Assembly: GCA_001871905.1 (NCBI GenBank)
Contig: MNUG01000029.1
Location: 32,218-96,217 of the forward strand
Length of the DNA stretch: 64,000 nt
Source of the DNA: Alphaproteobacteria bacterium CG1_02_46_17
GTDB taxonomy: Bacteria; Pseudomonadota; Alphaproteobacteria; Micavibrionales; Micavibrionaceae
Direction of reading: 5' to 3'
Shown here: positions 51,129 to 60,875 of the stretch, piece by piece
Position numbering within the stretch: position 1 is the stretch's first letter
Layout of the letters: every line of letters starts with the position of its first letter
Notes under the pieces: generated by a model
The model's input: only the letters and a program-made list of their open reading frames with translations
The model's database searches: none
Told to the model about the DNA's origin: nothing
Made by a program: the position numbers and the translations under genes

Positions 51129-51360
51129 CCTGTTTACTTGAACTTTCACACATCCCCCCTGAAAAACTCCGCTGCCCCCTATGGAAATCATTTCCCTGAT
51201 ATCCCGTGGGACAAACCCGTTTGTCCAGAACGTAAGAGACTAGGGAAGAAAAACCTTTTAATGCCTTGTTTGTGTCTGCTTGGCTACGGCCTTCAATCGC
51301 GTCTCTCAACGTCCTTTGATCCTAGCAAGCCAACCTCAATACAGATTTAACATTCCCTAA
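51092..51360 (-). ncRNA. Putative structured non-coding RNA or leader of unknown family
   Basis: About 370-bp intergenic region without a convincing ORF. It contains several inverted repeats (GGACAAAC-GG-GTTTGTCC; GGAAAT-G-ATTTCC; TAGGGAA...TTCCCTA; TTGGCT...AGCCAA) and ends in an intrinsic terminator. The 5' end is a guess. Confidence 0.5.
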
Positions 51361-51395
51361 AATTTGAGATAAATCCGGACTATATATACCAGGCA

Positions 51396-52130
51396 CTATG
51401 GGCAGTCGGGCGTGTCCACGTGGACAGCAGTTGATTTCAGAACAATCCAATAGCGGAAACAGATGTTACCGCTCGCACAGCTTCGCTCCGACGATGATCC
51501 GGGCGTCACATCACTGGTAATGTTCAAGCTGCCAGCTGAACGCTGGTCAATCACTTCGGCCTCACATTGAGAGTATTTGTCATTCAAACGGGCAAAGGCC
51601 GTCTCGATATAAGAGTCGGTTTTATCGGTTGCAATCGTAATCGCAACCCCGTCAGCCCCATTATAATATTCCCAGTCATTAAACATCTGCGGTGCAGGAG
51701 GAAGAAATTTCCCTGAAGTTCCTGCGAACATACGGGCATGATCCTGATTATTACTGCCCGTCCCTCCCGGATTGCCCGGACAACGTATATATTTGGCACT
51801 ATCATCCGGATCAGTGAGCGGATCAGCCGACTGGGAATCAAAATATGGATCACTCGGGTTAATTGGATAAGGCGCATTTTTCTGCTCAGCAGACGTCAAT
51901 TCGGAATCCTGATCGGGGTGAGTGAGAACACATTCTGAAATCGCCGAGGTAATAAACCCGATCTGCCCATCCAGTTCCGTATAGATATTGGTTGCATTCT
52001 GGCTTTGGGATTGTTGACCTGCAGGCTCCATCAAACTGACGGTCAAAGCAGCAAGCAACGCCACCGCCACCAGAATATAAATCAAGGCACTGCCTCGCTC
52101 GCAAGCTCTACATCTTACTGGAGTTCTCAT
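51396..52130 (-). CDS. Pilin/pseudopilin-like exported protein
   Basis: 'MRTPVRCRACERGSALIYILVAVALLAALTVSLMEPAGQQ': short basic leader, Gly, then a hydrophobic helix. Start 52130 preferred over 52199. Confidence 0.65.
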   Translation of the reverse strand: MRTPVRCRACERGSALIYILVAVALLAALTVSLMEPAGQQSQSQNATNIYTELDGQIGFITSAISECVLTHPDQDSELTSAEQKNAPYPINPSDPYFDSQSADPLTDPDDSAKYIRCPGNPGGTGSNNQDHARMFAGTSGKFLPPAPQMFNDWEYYNGADGVAITIATDKTDSYIETAFARLNDKYSQCEAEVIDQRSAGSLNITSDVTPGSSSERSCASGNICFRYWIVLKSTAVHVDTPDCP

Positions 52131-52162
52131 TTGCCCTTGTCCTTTTCTATCCCTTTTATTAG

Positions 52163-52191
52163 GTGAAAAAAGCCCGGACTCACTCCGGGCT
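52163..52191 (-). terminator. Intrinsic terminator downstream of the 52233-52985 gene
   Basis: AGCCCGGA-CTCAC-TCCGGGCT; minus strand continues TTTTTTC. Confidence 0.8.
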
Positions 52192-52232
52192 CTCCTCAAA
52201 ATTCTCTTTAGCCATTTAAGGAACGGCCCTGA

Positions 52233-52985
52233 TTACCGCTCAACCAGAACAGCGTAATAGATGTATGCAGTACCAACTCTGAAACAACCTTGTGGCTGTC
52301 CTACCAATTCTGTGGCTGTTGCACCGATAGTTCCACCCACAGCGATCAAGATACGGTCATCCGCAGCACCATATGTGGACTCCTGATTATTTGTATAATC
52401 TATACTAACCTCGGCATTGGTAAAGGTTGTCGCCAAACCAAGCTGAGAATGGATTTTTTCACAAATAGCCTTTTTGACATTCGGCAAGAACGCAATGGTG
52501 TCTGCCGTTACATCCGTTGGGGCCGAGCCATCTGTTTGTCCGATATCTTGAATCTGGTTGTTAGTATTAAAAACCCAAGCCTGAGGAGAGGCTGTTACGA
52601 CGCTGTCAGGCGCCAAGGCATACACCGCACCGCCACCGGTCGGATAAAACACGTTGGCAGACTGAAGAGCCGTTGTGGTCAAATTGGTAGAAAACAACGA
52701 AGGATCATCAAACGAGAGTTCGTAAGGTGTAATAGAGTTACTGATAATCATTCGGGTAATTGAAGTTTTAAGCGAGGCAGGATACTGGGTGATCTGCGAA
52801 GAGTTCACAAGGTTGGTTTCGCTACTGGCGTCCCCCCCACCGGAACGGGTGGATTGAGTGACCGCATAAGAGAGCGCAGCAAAAAGAGCCACGGCAATCA
52901 GGATCAGGAACAACACGTTCCCCGAATCACTCCGCGCCTTCGGCTTGCGGGACTCAGTCGCAGTTTCCAAGGAAGTTGTTATCAT
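52233..52985 (-). CDS. Pilin/pseudopilin-like exported protein
   Basis: 'KARSDSGNVLFLILIAVALFAALSYAVTQSTRSGGG' has the same N-terminal architecture as the 51396-52130 product. Confidence 0.65.
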   Translation of the reverse strand: MITTSLETATESRKPKARSDSGNVLFLILIAVALFAALSYAVTQSTRSGGGDASSETNLVNSSQITQYPASLKTSITRMIISNSITPYELSFDDPSLFSTNLTTTALQSANVFYPTGGGAVYALAPDSVVTASPQAWVFNTNNQIQDIGQTDGSAPTDVTADTIAFLPNVKKAICEKIHSQLGLATTFTNAEVSIDYTNNQESTYGAADDRILIAVGGTIGATATELVGQPQGCFRVGTAYIYYAVLVER

Positions 52986-53015
52986 ATCTCTACTCCAACT
53001 CTGGCTTTTACTAGG

Positions 53016-53630
53016 TTACATGGTACTCGAGCTTGACGGTTTGTCAATCTCAAGCTTCTGGATTTTTACAGTCGCGCTCAAAGCATTCTGCTTGCACTCA
53101 CGACCGATACAAAGATCTTCTATACTGGTTTGCCAACCTGACCCACCATTTACGACATGTCCCATGGCCTCACGAAACTGGCCATAAGAGCCCGTCGTTT
53201 TGGATTGGATCATAATCGAGCTGCCCTTGGCCGTAAAGGTCAGACCTGGATACAACGTCTTGAAATTGTTAAGAATGTCTTTGAGCTCACCCGCCGCAAC
53301 CGGGGTTTTTGATATCACAGGAACCATCGGCACCAAGGCTTCACTTTGTAACAATTCCGCGCGAAGTTCTGTCAAATTTTGCATCTGCATGACGGTAAAC
53401 AGACCCAGAGCCGCCACCATCAACCAAGCGATTCCAGCCGCGATCAAAGCGCTCTGACCCGCATTTTGTGGCAGTTTTTCAAGGAATACGTTCAGGTCCC
53501 CGCTTGCTTGGGGATTAAAATATTTCTGAAATGATCTAAAGTCAAAAGACTTAACTGCCAAAACGCTTTTCCTGTCAAAAATATAGTCACTGAAATTTTC
53601 TAGTGCACATAGAACTATGATAGCCGACAT
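53016..53630 (-). CDS. Hypothetical bitopic membrane protein (PilO/GspM-like layout)
   Basis: Single TM 'ALIAAGIAWLMVAALGLFTVMQ' followed by a coiled and then a globular region. Confidence 0.55.
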   Translation of the reverse strand: MSAIIVLCALENFSDYIFDRKSVLAVKSFDFRSFQKYFNPQASGDLNVFLEKLPQNAGQSALIAAGIAWLMVAALGLFTVMQMQNLTELRAELLQSEALVPMVPVISKTPVAAGELKDILNNFKTLYPGLTFTAKGSSIMIQSKTTGSYGQFREAMGHVVNGGSGWQTSIEDLCIGRECKQNALSATVKIQKLEIDKPSSSSTM

Positions 53631-53742
53631 GGCTTAAAATCATTTTAAGTTTAATTACAATTTTATACAATCCCTTTTTCCAGAGATTTTGCACCTTTGG
53701 AAATGGTTTATTTTGCATATTAAACTTTTCTAAAACAAGGGG

Positions 53743-54021
53743 TTATCCGACTTGCGGTTGATACCTGTTCGTAAGGTCAGGGGAAGACGGAGAAACCCTT
53801 GCCATGCCCTCAATTCGTGCAGTTGCGGCCGCAAAAGCGGAAGGAAGGCCAGGTTTGAAATTCTCGATCTCAAGGTTCGCACCCCATTGGGCCGCCGCAG
53901 CTTGGCAGGCATGGGCCACCGGATTTCCGGAATTATCCGATTTTGGGTCGGAAGATACAAATTTACCCTCTAGCCCGACCTGATCGAAAACAGCACCGCC
54001 AACCTGTACATCCAAAGACAT
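53743..54021 (-). CDS. Small hypothetical protein (92 aa)
   Basis: Complete ORF, same strand as and 34 nt from the next gene. Confidence 0.5.
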   Translation of the reverse strand: MSLDVQVGGAVFDQVGLEGKFVSSDPKSDNSGNPVAHACQAAAAQWGANLEIENFKPGLPSAFAAATARIEGMARVSPSSPDLTNRYQPQVG

Positions 54022-54055
54022 GATATTCTCCCCTTACTTCATAACTACGCTATAA

Positions 54056-54346
54056 CTACGCGGCTTCGACCATCACTTCGATATTGGCCACGGCAGAGAT
54101 ATAGGCCGGAAATCTCGGTACGCCGTTCAAAAATTCAACCAGTCCGACCTTGGCCTTACTGACCAGCCGCTGCAAAACATCAAGGCGGGAGCATGGAACA
54201 TCAGCAAATTTGTCGTCTCCTGACCTGAAAATGATCCCGCCACTATGAACCTCGATACTCAAAGGCTGATCCTTGGGTAAGGTTTCGGGCACAATCACGA
54301 TAATCGAATCATTTTCGCCCAGAATAAAATCGCATTCTGTGAACAT
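54056..54346 (-). CDS. Small hypothetical protein (96 aa)
   Basis: 'MFTECDFILGENDSIIVIVPETLPKDQPLSIEVHSGGIIFRSGDDKFADVP'; RBS-like AAGGAAGG upstream. Confidence 0.55.
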   Translation of the reverse strand: MFTECDFILGENDSIIVIVPETLPKDQPLSIEVHSGGIIFRSGDDKFADVPCSRLDVLQRLVSKAKVGLVEFLNGVPRFPAYISAVANIEVMVEAA

Positions 54347-54538
54347 TACACACCTTCCTTATCAAGGTCTAAAAACATATCACCTGCACAGCAGCTGACT
54401 CTTTGACCCAACCCGTATTTCTTTGTGTTTTTTACAAACACTTGGGCTTTTCGCCTCTTTATCACCCCCACTCTGCCACGATCCGGTTAAAATCGAATTA
54501 ACATTGATTTTTGCGGCTAAATCATTAGGTTACAAGGC

Positions 54539-55537
54539 ATGACCCTATTGATTAAAGACAAAACCATTCTGGTTACAGGTGCTGCCGGCTTCATTGGCTT
54601 TCATGTTGTCGAGCAACTGCACCAAGCCTATCCGGATGCAAAACTGGTCGGGATAGATAATATCAATGATTATTATGACCCTGCCTTAAAGCAAGCCCGA
54701 CTAAAACAGTTGGAAAAGATCACTGATTTCACTTTCCTGAAACTCGATCTCGCTGATCGCACTGGCATGGAAAACCTGTTTTCAACATACCGCCCCGATC
54801 TGGTGGTGCATCTCGCCGCTCAAGCTGGTGTCCGCTATTCGATCGACAACCCGCACGCCTATATCAACAGTAATATTGTTGGCTTCCTGAATATCCTCGA
54901 AGGATGCCGCCATAACAAAGTCGAACACCTGCTCTATGCGTCATCCAGTTCAGTCTATGGCGCAAACACCAAAGTTCCATTTTCAACCGATGCCCCTGTT
55001 GACCACCCTGTCTCACTGTATGCGGCAACAAAAAAATCGAATGAATTAATGGCGCACACATACGCCCATCTTTACGGCATTCCCGCGACTGGTCTGCGGT
55101 TCTTTACCGTCTATGGCCCATGGGGACGCCCCGACATGGCTTATTTCAAATTTACCCAAGCCATCTTGTCCGGCAAAGCGATCGACATTTATAATTTCGG
55201 AGATATGAAACGCGACTTCACCTATATAGATGATATTGTCGAGGGCATTATTCGCCTCATGACAAATCCTCCACAACCGGAAACAGGTGCACCATACGCC
55301 GTTTATAATATCGGCAACAACAATCCCGAAGATTTGATGGAAATGATCTCTATTCTGGAAGAAGAACTCGGTGTAAAGGCTGAACGCAATCTGCTCCCCA
55401 TGCAACCGGGTGATGTTTACGCAACCTATGCCGATGTTGACCCGTTGAGTAAGCTGACAGGATTCAAACCCTCCACGTCACTCAAAGATGGCCTGCATAA
55501 ATTTGTGAAATGGTATAAAGACTATTACAAGCCGTAA
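54539..55537 (+). CDS. NAD-dependent epimerase (UDP-glucuronate 4-epimerase-like)
   Basis: 'TILVTGAAGFIGFHVVEQLHQ', 'VGIDNINDYYDPALKQARL', 'YASSSSVYGANTKVPFS', 'SLYAATKKSNELMAHTYAHLYGIPATGLRFFTVYGPWGRPDMAYFKFTQAIL'. Confidence 0.92.
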   Translation: MTLLIKDKTILVTGAAGFIGFHVVEQLHQAYPDAKLVGIDNINDYYDPALKQARLKQLEKITDFTFLKLDLADRTGMENLFSTYRPDLVVHLAAQAGVRYSIDNPHAYINSNIVGFLNILEGCRHNKVEHLLYASSSSVYGANTKVPFSTDAPVDHPVSLYAATKKSNELMAHTYAHLYGIPATGLRFFTVYGPWGRPDMAYFKFTQAILSGKAIDIYNFGDMKRDFTYIDDIVEGIIRLMTNPPQPETGAPYAVYNIGNNNPEDLMEMISILEEELGVKAERNLLPMQPGDVYATYADVDPLSKLTGFKPSTSLKDGLHKFVKWYKDYYKP

Positions 55538-56256
55538 TCTTCGGGACGAACGATCTCTCCATGACGAGTACAATCCGATGACGCCAGCGCAACAAATAAA
55601 GGCGCAACCTGTTCTGCCGTCCGCAAATCATCCCCTTGATACCCGCCGGGAAAAACCTGTCTGAGCATATCAGTATCAACCGCACCGGGACGCACGATAT
55701 TGATCCGCAAATTGCCCGTCCGGTTTTCTTCCGCCCATGTCCGGAATAAAAACATGACAGCAGCCTTGCTCACACCGTACTCACCGCCAAAAGCCTTGGC
55801 ATCAATTCCCATACCAGACCCCACCAGAATAGCCCGTCCTGTATCCGCGGCTTTCAGCAACGGCTCCAACGTCCGGATCATCTGCACATTGGCCAGCACA
55901 TTGGTTGTCCATGTGTCTTTCCAGTCTTTCATTTTGGAATGGGACACCAAGGTCATCTCGCCGAGAATTCCGGCATTGGCCACAAAAATATCCAACTTGC
56001 CAAAACGATCATAAATTGTCGGCCCCAGCGCCTCCAGATCGTCAATCTTGGTCAAGTCAAAAGGCATCAAGGTCACATGACCCTCTCCGCATTCGGCACA
56101 GATTGAATCATCGACCTCTTCCAGACCGGATTTCGAGCGCGCCAACAAAATAACATGAGCCCCTTCGCGAGCGTAAAGTTTGGCGATTTCAGCACCAATA
56201 CCGCGAGACGCACCTGTAATCAGAGCCACCTTGTTTTCAAGTCTTTTGGACGTCAT
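55525..56256 (-). CDS. SDR-family oxidoreductase
   Basis: 'KVALITGASRGIGAEIAKLYAREGAHVILLARS', 'VANAGILGEM', 'GEYGVSKAAVM', 'INIVRPGAVDTDM'. Confidence 0.92.
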   Translation of the reverse strand: MTSKRLENKVALITGASRGIGAEIAKLYAREGAHVILLARSKSGLEEVDDSICAECGEGHVTLMPFDLTKIDDLEALGPTIYDRFGKLDIFVANAGILGEMTLVSHSKMKDWKDTWTTNVLANVQMIRTLEPLLKAADTGRAILVGSGMGIDAKAFGGEYGVSKAAVMFLFRTWAEENRTGNLRINIVRPGAVDTDMLRQVFPGGYQGDDLRTAEQVAPLFVALASSDCTRHGEIVRPEDYGL

Positions 56257-56260
56257 GATT

Positions 56261-57691
56261 TCAGCAAGCTTTCTTCAGCATGATTTGATCCACCAGTTCG
56301 ACCGGATAATCGCCGGTAAAGCACGCATCACAATATTGGGGAAGTTCGGCATTCCGCCCATCCTCGCCCATAGCCCGATACAGCCCGTCATTCGAGATAA
56401 AGGCTAGTGAATCTACCTGAATAAAATCGGCGATCTCTTGAATTGAGTTTTTAGACGCCAGCAAGTCTTCGCGTGACGGTGTATCAATCCCATAAAAACA
56501 TCCATGGGTAATCGGTGGCGACGAAATGCGCATATGCACTTCACTGGCGCCAGCTTGGCGCATCATCTCGACAATTTTGCGGGATGTTGTTCCCCGCACA
56601 ATCGAGTCATCGACCAAGACAATACGCTTGCCTTCGACCACGCCCCGATTGCCGTTATGCTTGCGCTTGACACCCAGATGGCGGATTTTCTGGGTTGGTT
56701 CGATAAAAGTCCGTCCGACATAATGGTTGCGGATAATCCCCAGTTCAAATGGCAATCCTGCCTCTTGTGAAAAACCGATCGCAGCAGGCACACCACTGTC
56801 AGGAACCGGCACAACCAGATCAACATCACAAGGGGATTCTTGAGCCAATACCGCCCCGATTTTTTTACGCATATCGTAAACGGATTTTCCCGCGATCAGT
56901 GAATCAGGACGGGCAAAATAAATATATTCAAAAATACAGAACCGTGAGGGAGCCATTTCAAACGGATGGTGACTTTGAATTCCTTCTTTGGAAATCACCA
57001 CCATTTCGCCCGGTTCGACATCGCGCACAAAGTCAGCCCCGATAATATCAAGCGCACAAGTTTCAGACGCCAGAATATGAGCATCACCCAGACGCCCCAG
57101 AACCAATGGACGGAACCCGTACGGATCACGAACCCCGATCATGCGGCCTTCGGCAAAGCAAATCAGGGAATAGGCACCCTCAACCTGTTTCAAGGACTCC
57201 ACCAGACGATCCAGAACCGTTTTCTTTTGTGAAAGAGCAACCAGATGGATAATCACTTCCGTATCCGAGGTGCACTGAAAAATCGCACCGCGTTGGGTCA
57301 GTTCATTGCGGATTTTTATCGCATTGGTCAGATTGCCATTATGCGCCACTGTCAGCCCGCCAAAAGCCAGTTCTGCATAAAGAGGTTGCACATTCCGCAG
57401 TAAAGTTTCACCGGTTGTGGCATAGCGGTTATGACCGATTGCGCTGCGTCCTGTTAAACGGGCCACCACATTCGCATCATTGAAAATATCATCCACCAGA
57501 CCCAAACCGCGATGAACAAAGAATTGTCCATCCCCTTTTGTATCATCGTAGGACACGATCCCCGAGGACTCCTGACCGCGGTGCTGTAAAGCATGAAGCC
57601 CCAACGCAGTCAACGTCGAGGCATCTTCATGGCCAAATATTCCGAATACGCCGCATTCTTCATGCATTTTGTCATCGAATGGACTACTCAT
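56261..57691 (-). CDS. purF: Amidophosphoribosyltransferase PurF
   Basis: 'HEECGVFGIFGHEDASTLTALGLHALQHRGQESSGI', 'RIVLVDDSIVRGTTSRKIVEMMRQAGASEVHMRISSPPI'. ATG 57691; the ORF track starts at 58021. Confidence 0.96.
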   Translation of the reverse strand: MSSPFDDKMHEECGVFGIFGHEDASTLTALGLHALQHRGQESSGIVSYDDTKGDGQFFVHRGLGLVDDIFNDANVVARLTGRSAIGHNRYATTGETLLRNVQPLYAELAFGGLTVAHNGNLTNAIKIRNELTQRGAIFQCTSDTEVIIHLVALSQKKTVLDRLVESLKQVEGAYSLICFAEGRMIGVRDPYGFRPLVLGRLGDAHILASETCALDIIGADFVRDVEPGEMVVISKEGIQSHHPFEMAPSRFCIFEYIYFARPDSLIAGKSVYDMRKKIGAVLAQESPCDVDLVVPVPDSGVPAAIGFSQEAGLPFELGIIRNHYVGRTFIEPTQKIRHLGVKRKHNGNRGVVEGKRIVLVDDSIVRGTTSRKIVEMMRQAGASEVHMRISSPPITHGCFYGIDTPSREDLLASKNSIQEIADFIQVDSLAFISNDGLYRAMGEDGRNAELPQYCDACFTGDYPVELVDQIMLKKAC

Positions 57692-58454
57692 TATATCCTC
57701 TTTTCTGTGCAGGATTTGTATCTTGATGTTCTTTTTGGGTGTCAGGAGGAGATTTAATCTGATCCAGCAAATTGTCCAGACCGTTGCGATCCTGCGTGTC
57801 GTACCCGTCTTGCGCATCTCCGTTTTGTGTATCATCGGCATTCTCAGGTGTGATCCGCTTATCGCCCAACACATCAATTTCACGCAGCCGCTCACGCGCA
57901 TCTTCTGCGATATCTCCAGCCCCTTGGCCATCTTGTGGCAGATAAGTCGCCATCCATTCCGCGACATTTTCAATATAAAAAATGGTCTTGGAACCGGACA
58001 ACCATTCTTTTTTATTTTCATCGGGCAAAATCAAATGAAACGGCAGATAAACCAGCCCCAACAGCAAAACACCACGCGCCACACCGAAGAAGACTCCCAG
58101 AGTCCGGTCAACAGGTCCCAGCCCAATCGCATGAGCAGAAGACGCCAGAAAGTAACTGGCCAATTGCAAAAGCAGAAATACCCCGATAAACACCAGCGCA
58201 TAAGCCGTAATATCTGCGGCCAGATTCATGGGGATCAGATCAAACAGCTTTCCGGCATCTTCGCCATCCTTGATGCCAAACCATCCATAAGCAAACGGTT
58301 TCAACGCACCCCCAAAAAGAAGGGCCGCCAGCGCCCCGCCCATGACTCCCACAATAGTGAGAACTTCGCGGATAACCCCACGGTAAAACGACACACCTGC
58401 CGAAATCAAAAGAACAAGAATAACGCCAATATCAACGAGCAAGGCGATAGTCAT
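57684..58454 (-). CDS. CvpA family protein
   Basis: 'IALLVDIGVILVLLISAGVSFYRGVIREVLTIVGVMGGALAALLFGG', multiple TM segments, immediately upstream of purF. Confidence 0.85.
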   Translation of the reverse strand: MTIALLVDIGVILVLLISAGVSFYRGVIREVLTIVGVMGGALAALLFGGALKPFAYGWFGIKDGEDAGKLFDLIPMNLAADITAYALVFIGVFLLLQLASYFLASSAHAIGLGPVDRTLGVFFGVARGVLLLGLVYLPFHLILPDENKKEWLSGSKTIFYIENVAEWMATYLPQDGQGAGDIAEDARERLREIDVLGDKRITPENADDTQNGDAQDGYDTQDRNGLDNLLDQIKSPPDTQKEHQDTNPAQKRGYNE

Positions 58455-58547
58455 ATGAAAAACCCCAAAGGCTTGCCAAACGGCTTGATTGAATAAAAAA
58501 CCGTGATAGTCGAAAAGACCTTATTTTGCAAGTGAATATCAGGATTT

Positions 58548-59390
58548 TTAGAGCTTGACCCTCTTCAGTTTGGCATATTTATGAGCAGCACACGCCCCCG
58601 CAAAATGATCATATATCGCCTTGTTCAAAGAGTGGGTCTTGTGGCTCCATTCCGGATGCCATTGAACCCCCACACAAAAAGCAGGGGCTTCGGGAATGGA
58701 AATCGCCTCTATCACCCCGTCTTCGGCTCTCGCCTCAACAAAGACCCCCTGCCCTGGGCGAGCGATTCCTTGCTCGTGAAGTGAGTTCACAAAGAACCGG
58801 CCTTCTCCCTGACAGGATTCCTGACAGATTTTTTCAAACAATCCACCTTCTTGAATCGAGATATTATGAGCATCGACATATCGTTCTTCATACGTTGAGG
58901 ATTCCGGTTCACGATGATCGAAATGACCTTCCACCTCTTGAATGCGCGAATATAAGGAACCGCCCCGTGCCACATTCATTTCCTGCAACCCCCGACAAAT
59001 TCCAAGAAGTGGAATACCGCGCTGGATGGCTTTATCAATCAAGGGCAACGATGTTCCGTCCCTTTGCAAATCCAGCTTGTTAGGATCTTCCTGATAATCG
59101 GACTGGTAGAAATGCGGGGCAACATTGGCAACCGCCCCCGTCAACAAAATCCCGTCAACAATACCAAGCCACCCATCAATAATATCTTGAATACCGATTT
59201 GTCCCAACCCTGCCACAGCGGGCAGAAAGAAAGGAACACACGGAAAATGGTCAACGACGGACGCCACATATTTTTCCTGCACACTGTGACGGACAATCAC
59301 CCCGTGTTCTTTGAACGGATCACGAACCACAGTACATGGAATTCCGATCACGGGAAGATCGCAAACCTCTACATCCGAAAACCCTGTCAT
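58548..59390 (-). CDS. Class I glutamine amidotransferase-like gamma-glutamyl hydrolase (peptidase C26/PuuD-like)
   Basis: 'IPLLGICRGLQEMNVARGGSLYSRIQE', 'FCVGVQWHPEWS'. Confidence 0.88.
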   Translation of the reverse strand: MTGFSDVEVCDLPVIGIPCTVVRDPFKEHGVIVRHSVQEKYVASVVDHFPCVPFFLPAVAGLGQIGIQDIIDGWLGIVDGILLTGAVANVAPHFYQSDYQEDPNKLDLQRDGTSLPLIDKAIQRGIPLLGICRGLQEMNVARGGSLYSRIQEVEGHFDHREPESSTYEERYVDAHNISIQEGGLFEKICQESCQGEGRFFVNSLHEQGIARPGQGVFVEARAEDGVIEAISIPEAPAFCVGVQWHPEWSHKTHSLNKAIYDHFAGACAAHKYAKLKRVKL

Positions 59391-59432
59391 CGCCTTAAAA
59401 TGCCCCTGAAAAAAAGTTTTTCCTATAAAATT

Positions 59433-60851
59433 TTACTTCTGAACAACATATGGAGTAACGACGCCACCTTCACGCAGCAACGATGCCAGTTCATCAAGAT
59501 GGCGGATTTCATGAATTTTAAACCCGTCAATTGATCCTGTTTTGGCAGATGTTTTCTTCTGTGATGAAATACGTTCGGCAATACAACCACCTGTGAAACC
59601 AAGCTTGGCAGCCTCTTTCAATCGTTGATCCGGTTGCGAGACAGCACGAATTTCCCCCGACAATCCAACTTCACCAAAAAAGACATATTCAGACGGAACC
59701 GATCGCCCTTGCAACGCACTGATTAACGCTGCCGCCACGGCCAGATCGGCCGCCGGTTCGGTAATACGGATTCCGCCCGCCATATTGAGATAAACTTCAG
59801 AGCCCGAAAACATCAATCCGCAGCGTGCCTCGAGCACCGCTAGAATCATAGATAAGCGGTTTTGATCCCACCCGATCACCGAGCGGCGCGGCGCTCCATA
59901 AGGCGCAGGCGCGACCAAGGCCTGAACTTCAACCAACAAAGGCCGCGTTCCTTCCATACCGGCAAAGACCGCAGAACCCGTCACATCCGCCTGACGTTGC
60001 GACAAAAACAATGCCGAGGGGTTGGCAACTTCACTCAAACCCAACTCGCCCATTTCGAATACACCGATTTCGTCTGTCGGGCCAAAACGGTTTTTAACTG
60101 TCCGCAAAATACGGAACTGATGCCCGCGATCTCCTTCAAAATATAAAACCGTGTCAACCATATGTTCGAGCACGCGCGGCCCCGCGATTTGACCGTCTTT
60201 GGTCACATGCCCGACAAAAAATGTGGCAGTTCCGGTTTTCTTGGTGAGCCGGATCAATTCCTGTGCCGCCGTGCGGACTTGCGTGACCGTCCCGGGAGCA
60301 CTCTCGACCGTGTCAACATACATGGTCTGGATAGAGTCAATCACCAGAACGTCAATATCTTCATTTTCAATAGTTGCCGCGATCTCACGCACATTGGTGG
60401 CAGACGCCAAAGCAACGGGTGCATCTGCCATGCCCAGACGATCGGCACGCAACCGCACCTGATCGACCGCCTCTTCCCCTGAAATATAAACGCATCTCAA
60501 CCCTTGTCTGGCCAACATGCAAACTGCTTGTAACAATAAAGTCGATTTTCCGATCCCCGGATCACCACCCAATAAAATAGCGCATCCCGGAACAAGGCCA
60601 CCACCCGTCACGCGATCAAACTCACCCAAGCCCGTAACCAGTCTTTTAAGGGGTTTGTCTTCGGACATTTTCAGCCCGACCAGCTCCAGAGCCTTGCCTT
60701 TTTTGCCACTCCCCAGACCTTTAGGGGGACCACTCTCACTCACTTCCGCTTGCAGGCTGTTCCATGCACCGCACGCATCACATTTTCCCGCCCATAAACG
60801 ATGGACGGCTCCACAAGATTGACAAACATAAGAGGTTTTTGATTTGGCCAT
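59433..60851 (-). CDS. radA: DNA repair protein RadA
   Basis: Zinc finger 'YVCQSCGAVHRLWAGKCDACGAWNSL', Walker A 'LGGDPGIGKSTLLLQ', 'KNRFGPTDEIGVFEM'. Confidence 0.96.
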   Translation of the reverse strand: MAKSKTSYVCQSCGAVHRLWAGKCDACGAWNSLQAEVSESGPPKGLGSGKKGKALELVGLKMSEDKPLKRLVTGLGEFDRVTGGGLVPGCAILLGGDPGIGKSTLLLQAVCMLARQGLRCVYISGEEAVDQVRLRADRLGMADAPVALASATNVREIAATIENEDIDVLVIDSIQTMYVDTVESAPGTVTQVRTAAQELIRLTKKTGTATFFVGHVTKDGQIAGPRVLEHMVDTVLYFEGDRGHQFRILRTVKNRFGPTDEIGVFEMGELGLSEVANPSALFLSQRQADVTGSAVFAGMEGTRPLLVEVQALVAPAPYGAPRRSVIGWDQNRLSMILAVLEARCGLMFSGSEVYLNMAGGIRITEPAADLAVAAALISALQGRSVPSEYVFFGEVGLSGEIRAVSQPDQRLKEAAKLGFTGGCIAERISSQKKTSAKTGSIDGFKIHEIRHLDELASLLREGGVVTPYVVQK

Positions 60852-60875
60852 GACCAGACTTTACCAGAACGGCAC

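Noticed and set aside
52836-52845. C7 tract in the pilin-like gene 52233-52985 as a phase-variation site
   Set aside because: A 7-nt run encoding Gly-Gly is short enough to be ordinary; much weaker case than the G10 at 22009.
57669-58496. 275-aa plus-strand ORF across cvpA/purF starts
   Set aside because: Antisense to cvpA; basic, Gln-rich translation with no motif.
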